Shown here piece after piece: positions 8,643 to 15,924 of a stretch of DNA of 64,000 bases. Position numbers and translations under genes: made by a program. Numbering within the stretch: the first letter of the stretch is position 1; the number at the start of each line of letters is the position of its first letter. Below the pieces are notes generated by a model. That model saw nothing but the letters and a program-made list of their open reading frames with translations. It did not search any database and had not been told where the DNA came from. This stretch comes from ECT2AJA-044 sp965658225 (GTDB taxonomy: Bacteria; Bacteroidota; Bacteroidia; Flavobacteriales; ECT2AJA-044), in assembly GCA_965658225.1 (NCBI GenBank), contig CBFHRK010000001.1, positions 40,415 through 104,414 of the forward strand, written 5' to 3'.

Positions 8643-9338
8643 CTAAAGTTCGTTATTATCGGCAAAGCTAAAATAATCCTGTTCAGTCACTATTAAGTGA
8701 TCCAGGACCTTAATATCTAATAATTCGCCCGCATTTTTAACTCGCTCAGTAAGTTTTCGATCGGCAGTGCTCGGGGATTTGTTCCCACTCGGATGATTGT
8801 GGGCGATGATTATAGACGTAGCTCCGCAATAAAAGCCCTCCCTAAACAGAAGACGAATATCGACCACCGTACCGCTGATTCCGCCTTTACTAATAGGTCC
8901 TTTTTGAAGAATTTTATTGGCGTTATTCAAATACAGCACCCAGAATTGCTCGTGATTTAAATCGCCCAGCGTAGGTTGAAGGAGTTCGAAAGCCTGGCGG
9001 CTCGATTGAATCGTTTGTCGTTCAAGCGCTTCTGCTCCAGCCCTTCTCCGGCCTAATTCCAAAGCGGCTAGTATCCTAACCGCTTTTGCCTCACCAATTC
9101 CATGCATCGCGATTAATCGCTGGAAATCGAGCTTTCCCAGTTCTTTCAAATTACCTTCTACAGACTTCAACAAAACTCGAGCAAGATCTACCGCGCTTTT
9201 ATCTCGTGTTCCCGACCCAATTAAAATGGCTAAAAGCTCGGCATGACTCATCTGATGCCTGCCCCAATTAATCATTTTTTCACGCGGTCGATCTTCTTTC
9301 GCCCAAAAGCGAATTCCCCTTTCTTTTGAATAATTCAT
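8643..9338 (-). CDS. radC: RadC-family JAB/MPN protein
   Basis: 231-aa protein with an N-terminal helix-hairpin-helix (HGIGEAKAVRI, about 79-89) and a C-terminal MPN domain. The JAMM metal motif is complete: H180, H182 (HNHPSG) and D193. Members of this family are annotated as DNA repair proteins, but their biochemical role is unsettled. It is the first gene of the six-gene leftward run 9338-3970. A near-consensus box (TACTTTG, 9349-9343 on the - strand) lies four bases before the ATG. Confidence 0.93.
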   Translation of the reverse strand: MNYSKERGIRFWAKEDRPREKMINWGRHQMSHAELLAILIGSGTRDKSAVDLARVLLKSVEGNLKELGKLDFQRLIAMHGIGEAKAVRILAALELGRRRAGAEALERQTIQSSRQAFELLQPTLGDLNHEQFWVLYLNNANKILQKGPISKGGISGTVVDIRLLFREGFYCGATSIIIAHNHPSGNKSPSTADRKLTERVKNAGELLDIKVLDHLIVTEQDYFSFADNNEL

Positions 9339-9490
9339 TATTCAAAGTACCACGTTGTCAAGGCCATAGACAAGAACCCATCAGACTCTGAAAGTCGAAT
9401 CGAGACTTATTCATGTTTTCGGACCTTCTTTCGAACATTAAATTATCACTCCAGAGCCACTTTGAACCCAATTCAATCATCGAAAACTAG

Positions 9491-9498
9491 TACCTTCA
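9491..9498 (+). promoter_or_regulatory. Weak candidate -7 box of the ergothioneine-type cluster
   Basis: TACCTTCA is two bases off the TAnnTTTG consensus and ends four bases before the ATG at 9503, the same spacing seen at other genes here. If real, the transcript would be essentially leaderless. Confidence 0.3.
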
Positions 9499-9502
9499 AG
9501 GC

Positions 9503-10831
9503 ATGAACGTATACACCCCTGCAGACCTTAAAACGGTGTCCGTATTAGAAAGTGTTCCCGACTACGAGCTGCAGTGGCTGATTGATCACGCTACCTTCCA
9601 AACGTATAAAGAGGGTGAATACGTCTTTAAAAAAGGAGACGCTGCCGATGAAATGTACATTCTTATGGAAGGGCGTGTGCTTTTCTACTTGGAACAAAAT
9701 GGTCAACGGCGCGATATGGGCGAAGCTAAAAAAGGCACCTTAACAGGTCTCCTTCCCTATTCGCGATTAACTCATGCAACCGGTAATGGCGTCGTTATTA
9801 AACATGTAGAGTTATTGTCGGTTCATCGCGATATCATTCAAAAAATGATTGTTGAATGTCCGCTTTTAACTACTGCGCTCGTTCACCACATGACTTCGAG
9901 AGTGCGAGATTTCACGAATACTCAACAACAAGTAGACAAACTCGCGGCGCTCGGAAAACTTTCTGCCGGACTCGCACACGAGCTTAACAACCCTGCCTCG
10001 GCGATCGTGCGCAGCGCTGACGTGCTCAAACAACATCTTGGACATGTGCCCGATCGGTTTAAAAAGGTCTTGTCAATGCGAATGGAAGAATCGGCCATTA
10101 ACGTTGTAAATGGGTTAGCTGATCAAAAAATTCTCGAAGTGATTAAAGACATCCCAATGCTCGAGCGTTCCGATCTTGAAGACGACTTGCTCGATTGGCT
10201 CGAGGACCACGATATTGATTTTAGTGAAGAATGGGTCGAACAGCTATTAGACTTTAACTTCTCTACTGATGACCTAGAAACCATTTGTAGCGCAACGGGT
10301 GCAGAAGCTCTTGGACCATCACTAGGTTGGTTGGTCAACGTGCTCACTACAGAGAAATTAGTAGAAGAAATAAAAGATGATTTGAACTCGACCATGTCGC
10401 AGTACTTAATCGATCAAATAAATAGTATTGAGAACATTGAAGTCAGCGGCCAAACAGAGATTTGCAGAGTGGAAGGCTCGGATCGACTCGAAAAGGTGGT
10501 GCTTAAAAACCGAACTGATCAATCCGAGATTGAATTAGAGGCAACGGCACTCTTTATTTTCATCGGCGCGAAACCCTACACGGAGTGGCTGAACGATGAC
10601 TACTTGCGCGATTCGAAAGAGTTTTTACTTTCGGGGCGTGATTTAACAAGCCATCCAGAATACAAAAAACGTTGGAAGCTAGAAAGAGACCCTTATATAC
10701 TTGAAACATCCGTTCCCGGTGTATTTACGGCCGGAGACGCACGTAGTGGAGCCATGAATAGAGTTGCCTCTGCCGTAGGAGAAGGCGCAATGAGTATTAG
10801 TCTCGTTCATCGTTACCTCAGCGAAAATTAA
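9503..10831 (+). CDS. Chimera: cNMP-binding sensor kinase N-half fused to thioredoxin-reductase C-half
   Basis: 442-aa in-frame mosaic. Residues 1-135 form a cyclic-nucleotide-binding beta-roll (FKKGDAADEMYILMEGRV). Residues 146-170 are a histidine-kinase dimerisation box (KLAALGKLSAGLAHELNNPA, phospho-acceptor H159), followed by the alpha-helical segment usual for this kinase group up to about residue 289. From about 291 (DDLNSTMSQYLIDQI) to the end it is the C-terminal part of a FAD-dependent thioredoxin reductase: ENIEVSGQTEI, FIFIGAKPYTEWL and the FAD-binding TSVPGVFTAGDAR. Missing are the kinase ATPase domain and the reductase N-terminal FAD fold with its CxxC. So neither enzyme can be complete. 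It begins the EgtB/EgtD cluster, four bases before egtB. Either a real internal deletion fusing two neighbouring genes or an assembly collapse. Confidence 0.8.
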   Translation: MNVYTPADLKTVSVLESVPDYELQWLIDHATFQTYKEGEYVFKKGDAADEMYILMEGRVLFYLEQNGQRRDMGEAKKGTLTGLLPYSRLTHATGNGVVIKHVELLSVHRDIIQKMIVECPLLTTALVHHMTSRVRDFTNTQQQVDKLAALGKLSAGLAHELNNPASAIVRSADVLKQHLGHVPDRFKKVLSMRMEESAINVVNGLADQKILEVIKDIPMLERSDLEDDLLDWLEDHDIDFSEEWVEQLLDFNFSTDDLETICSATGAEALGPSLGWLVNVLTTEKLVEEIKDDLNSTMSQYLIDQINSIENIEVSGQTEICRVEGSDRLEKVVLKNRTDQSEIELEATALFIFIGAKPYTEWLNDDYLRDSKEFLLSGRDLTSHPEYKKRWKLERDPYILETSVPGVFTAGDARSGAMNRVASAVGEGAMSISLVHRYLSEN

Positions 10832-10835
10832 CCCC

Positions 10836-11993
10836 ATGATAGAGCGTTTTAAACAAATTCGGAAGTATACCGAAGATCTTTGTCTTCCCCTTCAAGTAGA
10901 AGATTATATTCCTCAAGCGGTGGTGGATGTGAGTCCACCTAAATGGCATCTCGCCCATACTACTTGGTTTTTCGAAACGTTCATCTTAAAGCCACACGCT
11001 CCTGGTTATCAAGTGTTTCAAGAGAAATACAGCTTCCTTTTCAACTCCTATTACGAATCTATTGGAGATCGTGTTTTCCGCGATCATCGCGGACATATGA
11101 GTCGGCCCACGGTTTCAGAAGTGTATGATTACCGAGCGTATGTAAACGAGCACATGGTCGAGTTTTTGGAGAATTCCGAGGTTCCAAATTTCCTTAATGA
11201 GGTTTTGGCCTTAGGTCTTCAGCACGAGCAACAACACCAAGAGTTACTCATAACGGACTTAAAGTTCACACTCTCTCGAAACCCCTTGTTTCCAGCGTAC
11301 GACTTAAATAACACTTGGGAGACTAATTTTCCTTCGCCGGCGGAAAACCAATGGGTTGAATTGGCTGAAGGGCTCTACGATATAGGCTACTCGGGAAGCG
11401 ATTTTTGTTTCGACAATGAATTGGGTCGGCATAAAGTATATCTCGCAGGTTGTCGTGCCGCCACAAATTACGTGACTAATGAAGAGTATTTGGCCTTCAT
11501 GAACGATGGTGGATATACTGATTTTCGTCATTGGCTCAGTGAAGCGTGGGGAATGGTTCAAGAAAAAGGGTGGAATGCTCCTTTGCACTGGCATCAAATC
11601 GATGGTCAGTGGCACGAGTATCAATTGAACGGGTTGGTCCCGATCGAGCCGAAGGCTCCGGTGCGCCATATTAGCTACTTTGAGGCCGATGCTTATGCCG
11701 CCTGGTCAGGTAAGCGGTTGCTCACCGAATTCGAGCGTGAAGCGCTTGATAACGCCCTCACGGGCGGATGGCTATGGGAGTGGACGGGAAGTGCGTATCT
11801 GCCCTACCCGCGCTTCTCCAAAGCGGAAGGCGCCATTGGCGAATACAACGGAAAATTCATGGTGAATCAAATGGTACTTCGCGGCGGGTCATTGGCATCG
11901 CCTTTGGGTCATGTCAATCGACCGACATATAGAAATTTCTTTCATCCGCATCTTAGATGGCAATTTAACGGGATCAGACTCGCGAGTAAATGA
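10836..11993 (+). CDS. egtB: EgtB-like sulfoxide synthase (ergothioneine family)
   Basis: 385-aa non-heme iron enzyme that joins a sulfur donor to trimethylhistidine with O2. The DinB-like helical half holds the iron ligands H41 (WHLAHT), H130 and H134 (QHEQQHQE). The C-terminal half is a formylglycine-generating-enzyme-type fold with WEWTGSAYLPYPRF and VLRGGSLASP, ending in HPHLRWQFNGIRLA. No egtC or egtE is nearby, so the donor (gamma-glutamylcysteine, cysteine or other) is unknown. It overlaps the bestrophin gene by four bases. Function is inferred from family and from egtD two genes downstream. Confidence 0.88.
   Translation: MIERFKQIRKYTEDLCLPLQVEDYIPQAVVDVSPPKWHLAHTTWFFETFILKPHAPGYQVFQEKYSFLFNSYYESIGDRVFRDHRGHMSRPTVSEVYDYRAYVNEHMVEFLENSEVPNFLNEVLALGLQHEQQHQELLITDLKFTLSRNPLFPAYDLNNTWETNFPSPAENQWVELAEGLYDIGYSGSDFCFDNELGRHKVYLAGCRAATNYVTNEEYLAFMNDGGYTDFRHWLSEAWGMVQEKGWNAPLHWHQIDGQWHEYQLNGLVPIEPKAPVRHISYFEADAYAAWSGKRLLTEFEREALDNALTGGWLWEWTGSAYLPYPRFSKAEGAIGEYNGKFMVNQMVLRGGSLASPLGHVNRPTYRNFFHPHLRWQFNGIRLASK
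11646..11658 (+). repeat. Mini-hairpin GAGCC-GAA-GGCTC
   Basis: Perfect 5-bp stem with a GAA triloop on the coding strand of egtB (IEPKAP segment). Confidence 0.55.
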
Positions 11994-12919
11994 TTATATA
12001 CACACCCAACAAAGCTTTTGGTAAAGATATTCTTCATTGGGGACGCAGCTGGACAATGCGGCGCTTAATCTATTTCACCTTAATTATTGGTGCAATAACT
12101 GGACTTATTTGCGCTCCTATAGTACATCTGGAAGTCACGGAAGAACTAAAAATGAATCCGTCCGTTTTTTCGTTTTTAGGGATTGTGCTAAGTATTTTAT
12201 TGGTATTTAGAACCAATACGGCCTATGATCGATGGTGGGAAGGCAGAAAGCAATGGGGCGCACTCGTGAACAACTGTCGCAACCTAGCCATCTTGGTGCA
12301 AACCTCCTTTCCCAAAAATGATCTAAGCTCCCGTACATTTATGGCCGTGCATATCAGCAACTTCTGTATCGCTTTCAAGGAACATTTGCGCGAGGGAACT
12401 AAACTAGAGGAGTTGATTGATGTCTCCAGAGAAGAGCTGACGGTTTACGAATCCAAAGACCATGTGCCCAATCACATTGCATTAGAAATTCAACAATGCC
12501 TGCATGATGCCTATCGGGCCGAGGCCATAGGGCCGGAGGACCACCGAAACATGAAAGAACAGTGGCAATCATTGCTCGATATTTTAGGTGCATGCGAGCG
12601 TATTAAAAAGACGCCAATTCCCTTTAGCTACGCGGTTCATATCCGATTATTCATTTTGGCCTACACAGTGCTCCTTCCCTTCGCTTTAGTGGCAAGTTTT
12701 GAGTATTGGACGGTACCCTTAGTCATGTTCATATTTTATGCCTTCATGGGAGTTCAAATGATGGCCGAAGAAATTGAAGATCCTTTTGGGCTCGATTGTA
12801 ACGACCTCCCAACGGGCACCATTGCTCACACAATAAAAAACAACGTTTTCGAAATTTTAGAAAACAAATCGCACCAGGGCCTTCGTCTGGAATTACACGA
12901 TTACGATAAAATACATTGA
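11990..12919 (+). CDS. Bestrophin-family anion channel
   Basis: 309-aa membrane protein. Hydrophobic segments occur near residues 22-45 (LIYFTLIIGAITGLICAPIV), 60-75 (FLGIVLSILLVF), 215-235 (LFILAYTVLLPFALVASF) and 240-260. The family signature NTAYDRWWEGRKQWGALVNN follows the second segment, and EIEDPFGLDCNDLP is the conserved acidic region near the C-terminus. Bacterial bestrophins form pentameric anion channels. Here the gene overlaps egtB (ATGA) and sits one base before egtD, so it is translationally embedded in the ergothioneine-type operon; why is not known. Confidence 0.9.
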   Translation: MIIYTPNKAFGKDILHWGRSWTMRRLIYFTLIIGAITGLICAPIVHLEVTEELKMNPSVFSFLGIVLSILLVFRTNTAYDRWWEGRKQWGALVNNCRNLAILVQTSFPKNDLSSRTFMAVHISNFCIAFKEHLREGTKLEELIDVSREELTVYESKDHVPNHIALEIQQCLHDAYRAEAIGPEDHRNMKEQWQSLLDILGACERIKKTPIPFSYAVHIRLFILAYTVLLPFALVASFEYWTVPLVMFIFYAFMGVQMMAEEIEDPFGLDCNDLPTGTIAHTIKNNVFEILENKSHQGLRLELHDYDKIH

Positions 12920-12920
12920 C

Positions 12921-13862
12921 ATGCCCACTTTTGCAGAGGATGTCCTGGCCGGACTAAGCAAAGAAGAGAAATCTATCAGTTCAAAATACTTTTACGACGC
13001 CAAAGGCAGCGCTATTTTTCAGGCGATCATGCGTATGCCAACGTACTACCTAACTGATTCAGAATTTGAGATTTTAGAAACGAATAAAGCTGAAATTCTC
13101 GAGCTCTTCACGGAAGACCAAGGTCCATTCAACTTGGTCGAGTTTGGAGCTGGAGATGGATTAAAGACGAAAATACTGATCGAATTCTTTTTAAAAGAAA
13201 ACGTTGATTTCACCTACGCTCCTATTGACATTTCACGAGATGCGCTGAACAACTTATCTGATGATTTACGGAGCAAGTGGCCCGATTTAAAAATTAACCC
13301 GCTGCACACAGACTATTTCAATGGTTTAGATGTATTACAAAAGGAAGAGCGAAGAAATATCGTTCTCTTTTTAGGTTCCAATCTGGGGAATTTCGATCCC
13401 AAGGGAGCTCAGGTATTCCTATCAGAAATACGCGCGCATCTAAAATCCAAGGATGGTTTATTTATTGGTCTGGACTTACAGAAAGATCCACATGTAATCC
13501 TACGGGCATACAATGACCCGGAAGGCATCACAAAGTCGTTTAACCTTAATTTATTGAATCGCATCAACGAGGAGCTCGGAGGCCATTTTGACCCCATGAA
13601 ATTTGATTTCTACTGCTCCTATTCGCCCGAAACAGGTGAGGTGCGCTCCTATATAGTGAGTAAAACGGACCAAAAAGTTCGGATCGATTCACTAAACTTT
13701 GAAGCCCAGTTCAAACAATGGGAAACGATTCATACCGAAATAAGTAGGAAGTTTAAGCTGGACAGGATGCCGAAGCTCGCGAATGAAAATGGTTTTGAAT
13801 TCGTCTCGAATACGCTTGACTGCAAGCACTATTTCGTAAACTCCTATTGGAGGGTAAAATGA
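12921..13862 (+). CDS. egtD: L-histidine N-alpha-methyltransferase EgtD
   Basis: SAM-dependent trimethylation of histidine to hercynine, the first ergothioneine step. 313 aa, the usual length. The N-terminal SSKYFYDAKGSAIFQAI and PTYYLTDSEFEIL segments are characteristic. The SAM motif is LVEFGAGDGLKTKIL near residue 73, followed by YAPIDIS and LFLGSNLGNF. Last gene of the cluster, ended by a strong bidirectional terminator shared with rpsT. Confidence 0.93.
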   Translation: MPTFAEDVLAGLSKEEKSISSKYFYDAKGSAIFQAIMRMPTYYLTDSEFEILETNKAEILELFTEDQGPFNLVEFGAGDGLKTKILIEFFLKENVDFTYAPIDISRDALNNLSDDLRSKWPDLKINPLHTDYFNGLDVLQKEERRNIVLFLGSNLGNFDPKGAQVFLSEIRAHLKSKDGLFIGLDLQKDPHVILRAYNDPEGITKSFNLNLLNRINEELGGHFDPMKFDFYCSYSPETGEVRSYIVSKTDQKVRIDSLNFEAQFKQWETIHTEISRKFKLDRMPKLANENGFEFVSNTLDCKHYFVNSYWRVK

Positions 13863-13863
13863 A

Positions 13864-13888
13864 AAAGGTCGCTCAATGAGCGACCTTT
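13864..13888. terminator. Bidirectional terminator between egtD and rpsT
   Basis: AAAGGTCGCTC-(AAT)-GAGCGACCTTT, a perfect 11-bp stem with T-rich flanks on both strands (CTTTTTC on each side). It lies between the converging ends of egtD and rpsT and can serve both. Confidence 0.9.
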
Positions 13889-13913
13889 AGTCTTTTTCAA
13901 AAGCCAATTTCTA

Positions 13914-14165
13914 TCAGGCGCTAGCGATCTGATTCATCATACCACTCTTTAGGTTTGCCGCCTTTTTCTTGTGGATAACATTGGTTTTAGCCAAGCGGTC
14001 GATCATACTCGCCACTTGCGGGTAACGCTCTTCCATTTGTTTTTTGTCGGTCATACCACGAAATTCACGCAATGCATTACGCATTGTTTTGTGGTAATAA
14101 CGATTGCGCAAGCGACGAACTTCAGTGCTGCGGATTCTCTTTAATGCTGACTTATGATTAGCCAT
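13914..14165 (-). CDS. rpsT: 30S ribosomal protein S20
   Basis: 83-aa basic helical protein binding 16S rRNA. MANHKSALKRIRSTEVRRLR and the C-terminal HKKKAANLKSGM segment are typical. Its ATG is 21 bases downstream of tRNA-Glu on the same strand, so the two are probably processed from one transcript made from the promoter at 14286-14316. Confidence 0.95.
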   Translation of the reverse strand: MANHKSALKRIRSTEVRRLRNRYYHKTMRNALREFRGMTDKKQMEERYPQVASMIDRLAKTNVIHKKKAANLKSGMMNQIASA

Positions 14166-14186
14166 AATACTTCTTCTTATTCTTTG

Positions 14187-14258
14187 TAGCCCGTAGGGGA
14201 TTCGAACCCCTGCTACCAGGATGAAAACCTGGCGTCCTAACCCCTAGACGAACGGGCC
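14187..14258 (-). tRNA. tRNA-Glu (anticodon UUC)
   Basis: The reverse strand folds into a complete cloverleaf of 72 nt. The acceptor stem is GGCCCGT/ACGGGCT with a first G-U pair. The D arm is GTCTAGGGGTTAGGAC, the anticodon stem CCAGG/CCTGG with loop TTTTCAT (anticodon TTC), and the T arm AGGGG-TTCGAAT-CCCCT. The discriminator is A and CCA is not encoded. Confidence 0.96.
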
Positions 14259-14285
14259 GCGTTGCCTCTATTATTTTAGGGAGTG

Positions 14286-14316
14286 CAAATGTAACGCACA
14301 TTTTTCTTCTCACAAA
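14286..14316 (-). promoter_or_regulatory. Promoter of tRNA-Glu-rpsT
   Basis: On the - strand: TTTG (14316-14313), 19 nt, then TACATTTG (14293-14286), a perfect Bacteroidota TTTG/TAnnTTTG pair. Predicted start near 14279, about 20 nt before the tRNA. The box and the following bases to TCCCTAAAA are nearly identical to the rpsL promoter. Confidence 0.8.
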
Positions 14317-14363
14317 GAAATGAGTGAAAAAAAATTCAACCTCATCTTCTTTCGAAGCGCTAA

Positions 14364-15839
14364 TTAATACGCTCGTGCAAAAACCACCCTTCTATTTGAC
14401 GGCGCTCCCGTTAAAATACAAGCTCCTTTTTCTTCTTTACCCTCAAGTGGAATACAGCGAATAGTCGCTTTAGTCATCTCTTTAATTTTCTCTTCCGTCT
14501 CTGGAGTCCCATCCCAATGGGCGTACACAAATCCGCCTTTCTTTTTAATGATTGATTCAAATTCTTCCCAAGTATCCGCTCTATGTGTATTTTCCTCTCT
14601 GTAATCTACAGCTTTATTGAACATATTCATTTGAATCTGCTCCAATAAATGAGTGACTTTAGCCTCCAAATCCGATTGCTGAAGAAACTCTTTTTCAAGG
14701 GTGTCGCGACGAGCCAATTCCACCGTGCCATTTTCTAAATCGCGGGGTCCCATTGCTATTCGGAGGGGAACTCCTTTGAGTTCATACTCATTGAATTTCC
14801 AACCTGGTTTGTACGTATCCCGATCATCGAGATGTACACGAACTCCCGCTTTGCGCAAGCCTGTCTGAATTTCTTTTAACTTCTCAACAACAGCATCTCT
14901 TTGTTCATCGCTTCGGTAGATAGGAACCAACACCACTTGATGTGGAGCTAAGTTTGGGGGTAAAACCAATCCGTTATCATCGCTATGCGTCATTATCAAA
15001 GCGCCCATTAAACGGGTGCTTACACCCCATGAAGTTGCCCAAACATATTCTAATTTCCCTTCTTTGCTTTGGAATTTTACATCGAAAGCTTTTGCGAAAT
15101 TCTGACCCAAGAAATGTGAAGTCCCGGCCTGAAGTGCTTTCCCATCTTGCATCAACGCTTCAATACAATAGGTCTCTAAAGCTCCGGCGAAACGCTCGTT
15201 TGGACTCTTCACCCCTTGTAATACTGGGATTCCCATGTATTCTTCGGCGAAGGTCGCATAAACACCCAGCATTTGCTCTGCTTCGGCAATGGCCTCTGTT
15301 TTCGTTGCATGCGCCGTGTGACCTTCTTGCCATAAGAATTCAGCCGTTCTCAGAAACAAACGTGTTCTCATTTCCCACCGAACCACATTTGCCCATTGAT
15401 TAATCAAAAGAGGTAAGTCTCGATAGCTCTGAATCCATCTGCGATAAGTGTCCCAAATGATGGTCTCCGATGTAGGGCGAACAATCAATTCTTCTTCGAG
15501 CTTAGCCGTTTCGTCTACCACGATTCCGCTTCCATCTTCAGCGTTCTTCAAACGGTAATGAGTAACCACGGCACATTCCTTGGCAAAACCTTCAACATGA
15601 CTCGCCTCCTTACTGAAATACGATTTCGGAATAAAGAGTGGGAAATAAGCATTTACGTGTCCGGTTTCTTTAAACATACGATCGAGCTCAGCCTGCATGC
15701 GTTCCCATATTGCATACCCATACGGCTTAATCACCATGGATCCACGGACACCGGAGTTCTCAGCCAAGTCGGCCATATTGACTAACTCGTTGTACCACTT
15801 ACTATAATCTTCAGATCTCTTCGTTAACTTTTGGGCCAT
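14364..15839 (-). CDS. proS: Prolyl-tRNA synthetase (archaeal/eukaryal type)
   Basis: Charges tRNA-Pro. The 491-aa length and lack of the INS editing insertion mark the short archaeal/eukaryal-type ProRS used by Bacteroidota. Class II features include RPTSETIIWDTYRRWI with WEMRTRLFLRTAEFLWQEGHTAHA, and the late GVPLRIAMGPRDLENGTVELARRDT anticodon-binding region. The C-terminus ends in ARAY with a terminal tyrosine, usual for this type. Convergent with nothing; the tRNA-Glu promoter lies just downstream. Confidence 0.95.
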   Translation of the reverse strand: MAQKLTKRSEDYSKWYNELVNMADLAENSGVRGSMVIKPYGYAIWERMQAELDRMFKETGHVNAYFPLFIPKSYFSKEASHVEGFAKECAVVTHYRLKNAEDGSGIVVDETAKLEEELIVRPTSETIIWDTYRRWIQSYRDLPLLINQWANVVRWEMRTRLFLRTAEFLWQEGHTAHATKTEAIAEAEQMLGVYATFAEEYMGIPVLQGVKSPNERFAGALETYCIEALMQDGKALQAGTSHFLGQNFAKAFDVKFQSKEGKLEYVWATSWGVSTRLMGALIMTHSDDNGLVLPPNLAPHQVVLVPIYRSDEQRDAVVEKLKEIQTGLRKAGVRVHLDDRDTYKPGWKFNEYELKGVPLRIAMGPRDLENGTVELARRDTLEKEFLQQSDLEAKVTHLLEQIQMNMFNKAVDYREENTHRADTWEEFESIIKKKGGFVYAHWDGTPETEEKIKEMTKATIRCIPLEGKEEKGACILTGAPSNRRVVFARAY

Positions 15840-15890
15840 CAGAATTTATGGTATAAAATTTGTACCTTCTTGGATAAACAATTTAGCCAC

Positions 15891-15898
15891 CAAAGGTA
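15891..15898 (-). promoter_or_regulatory. Putative -7 box of proS
   Basis: TACCTTTG on the - strand matches TAnnTTTG exactly and predicts a leader of about 45 nt. The -33 element is weak (a TTTTAG stretch). Confidence 0.45.
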
Positions 15899-15924
15899 TT
15901 AAAACTACCCGCTAAAATCAGCGT

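Noticed and set aside
12518..12535. GGGCC/GGCC cluster in the bestrophin gene as another mini-hairpin
   Set aside because: The only perfect stem has a 2-nt loop (GGCC-GA-GGCC), too tight to belong to the family.
14942..15403. 153-aa + strand frame within proS
   Set aside because: Antisense shadow of the conserved ProRS core; no start context or homology pattern.
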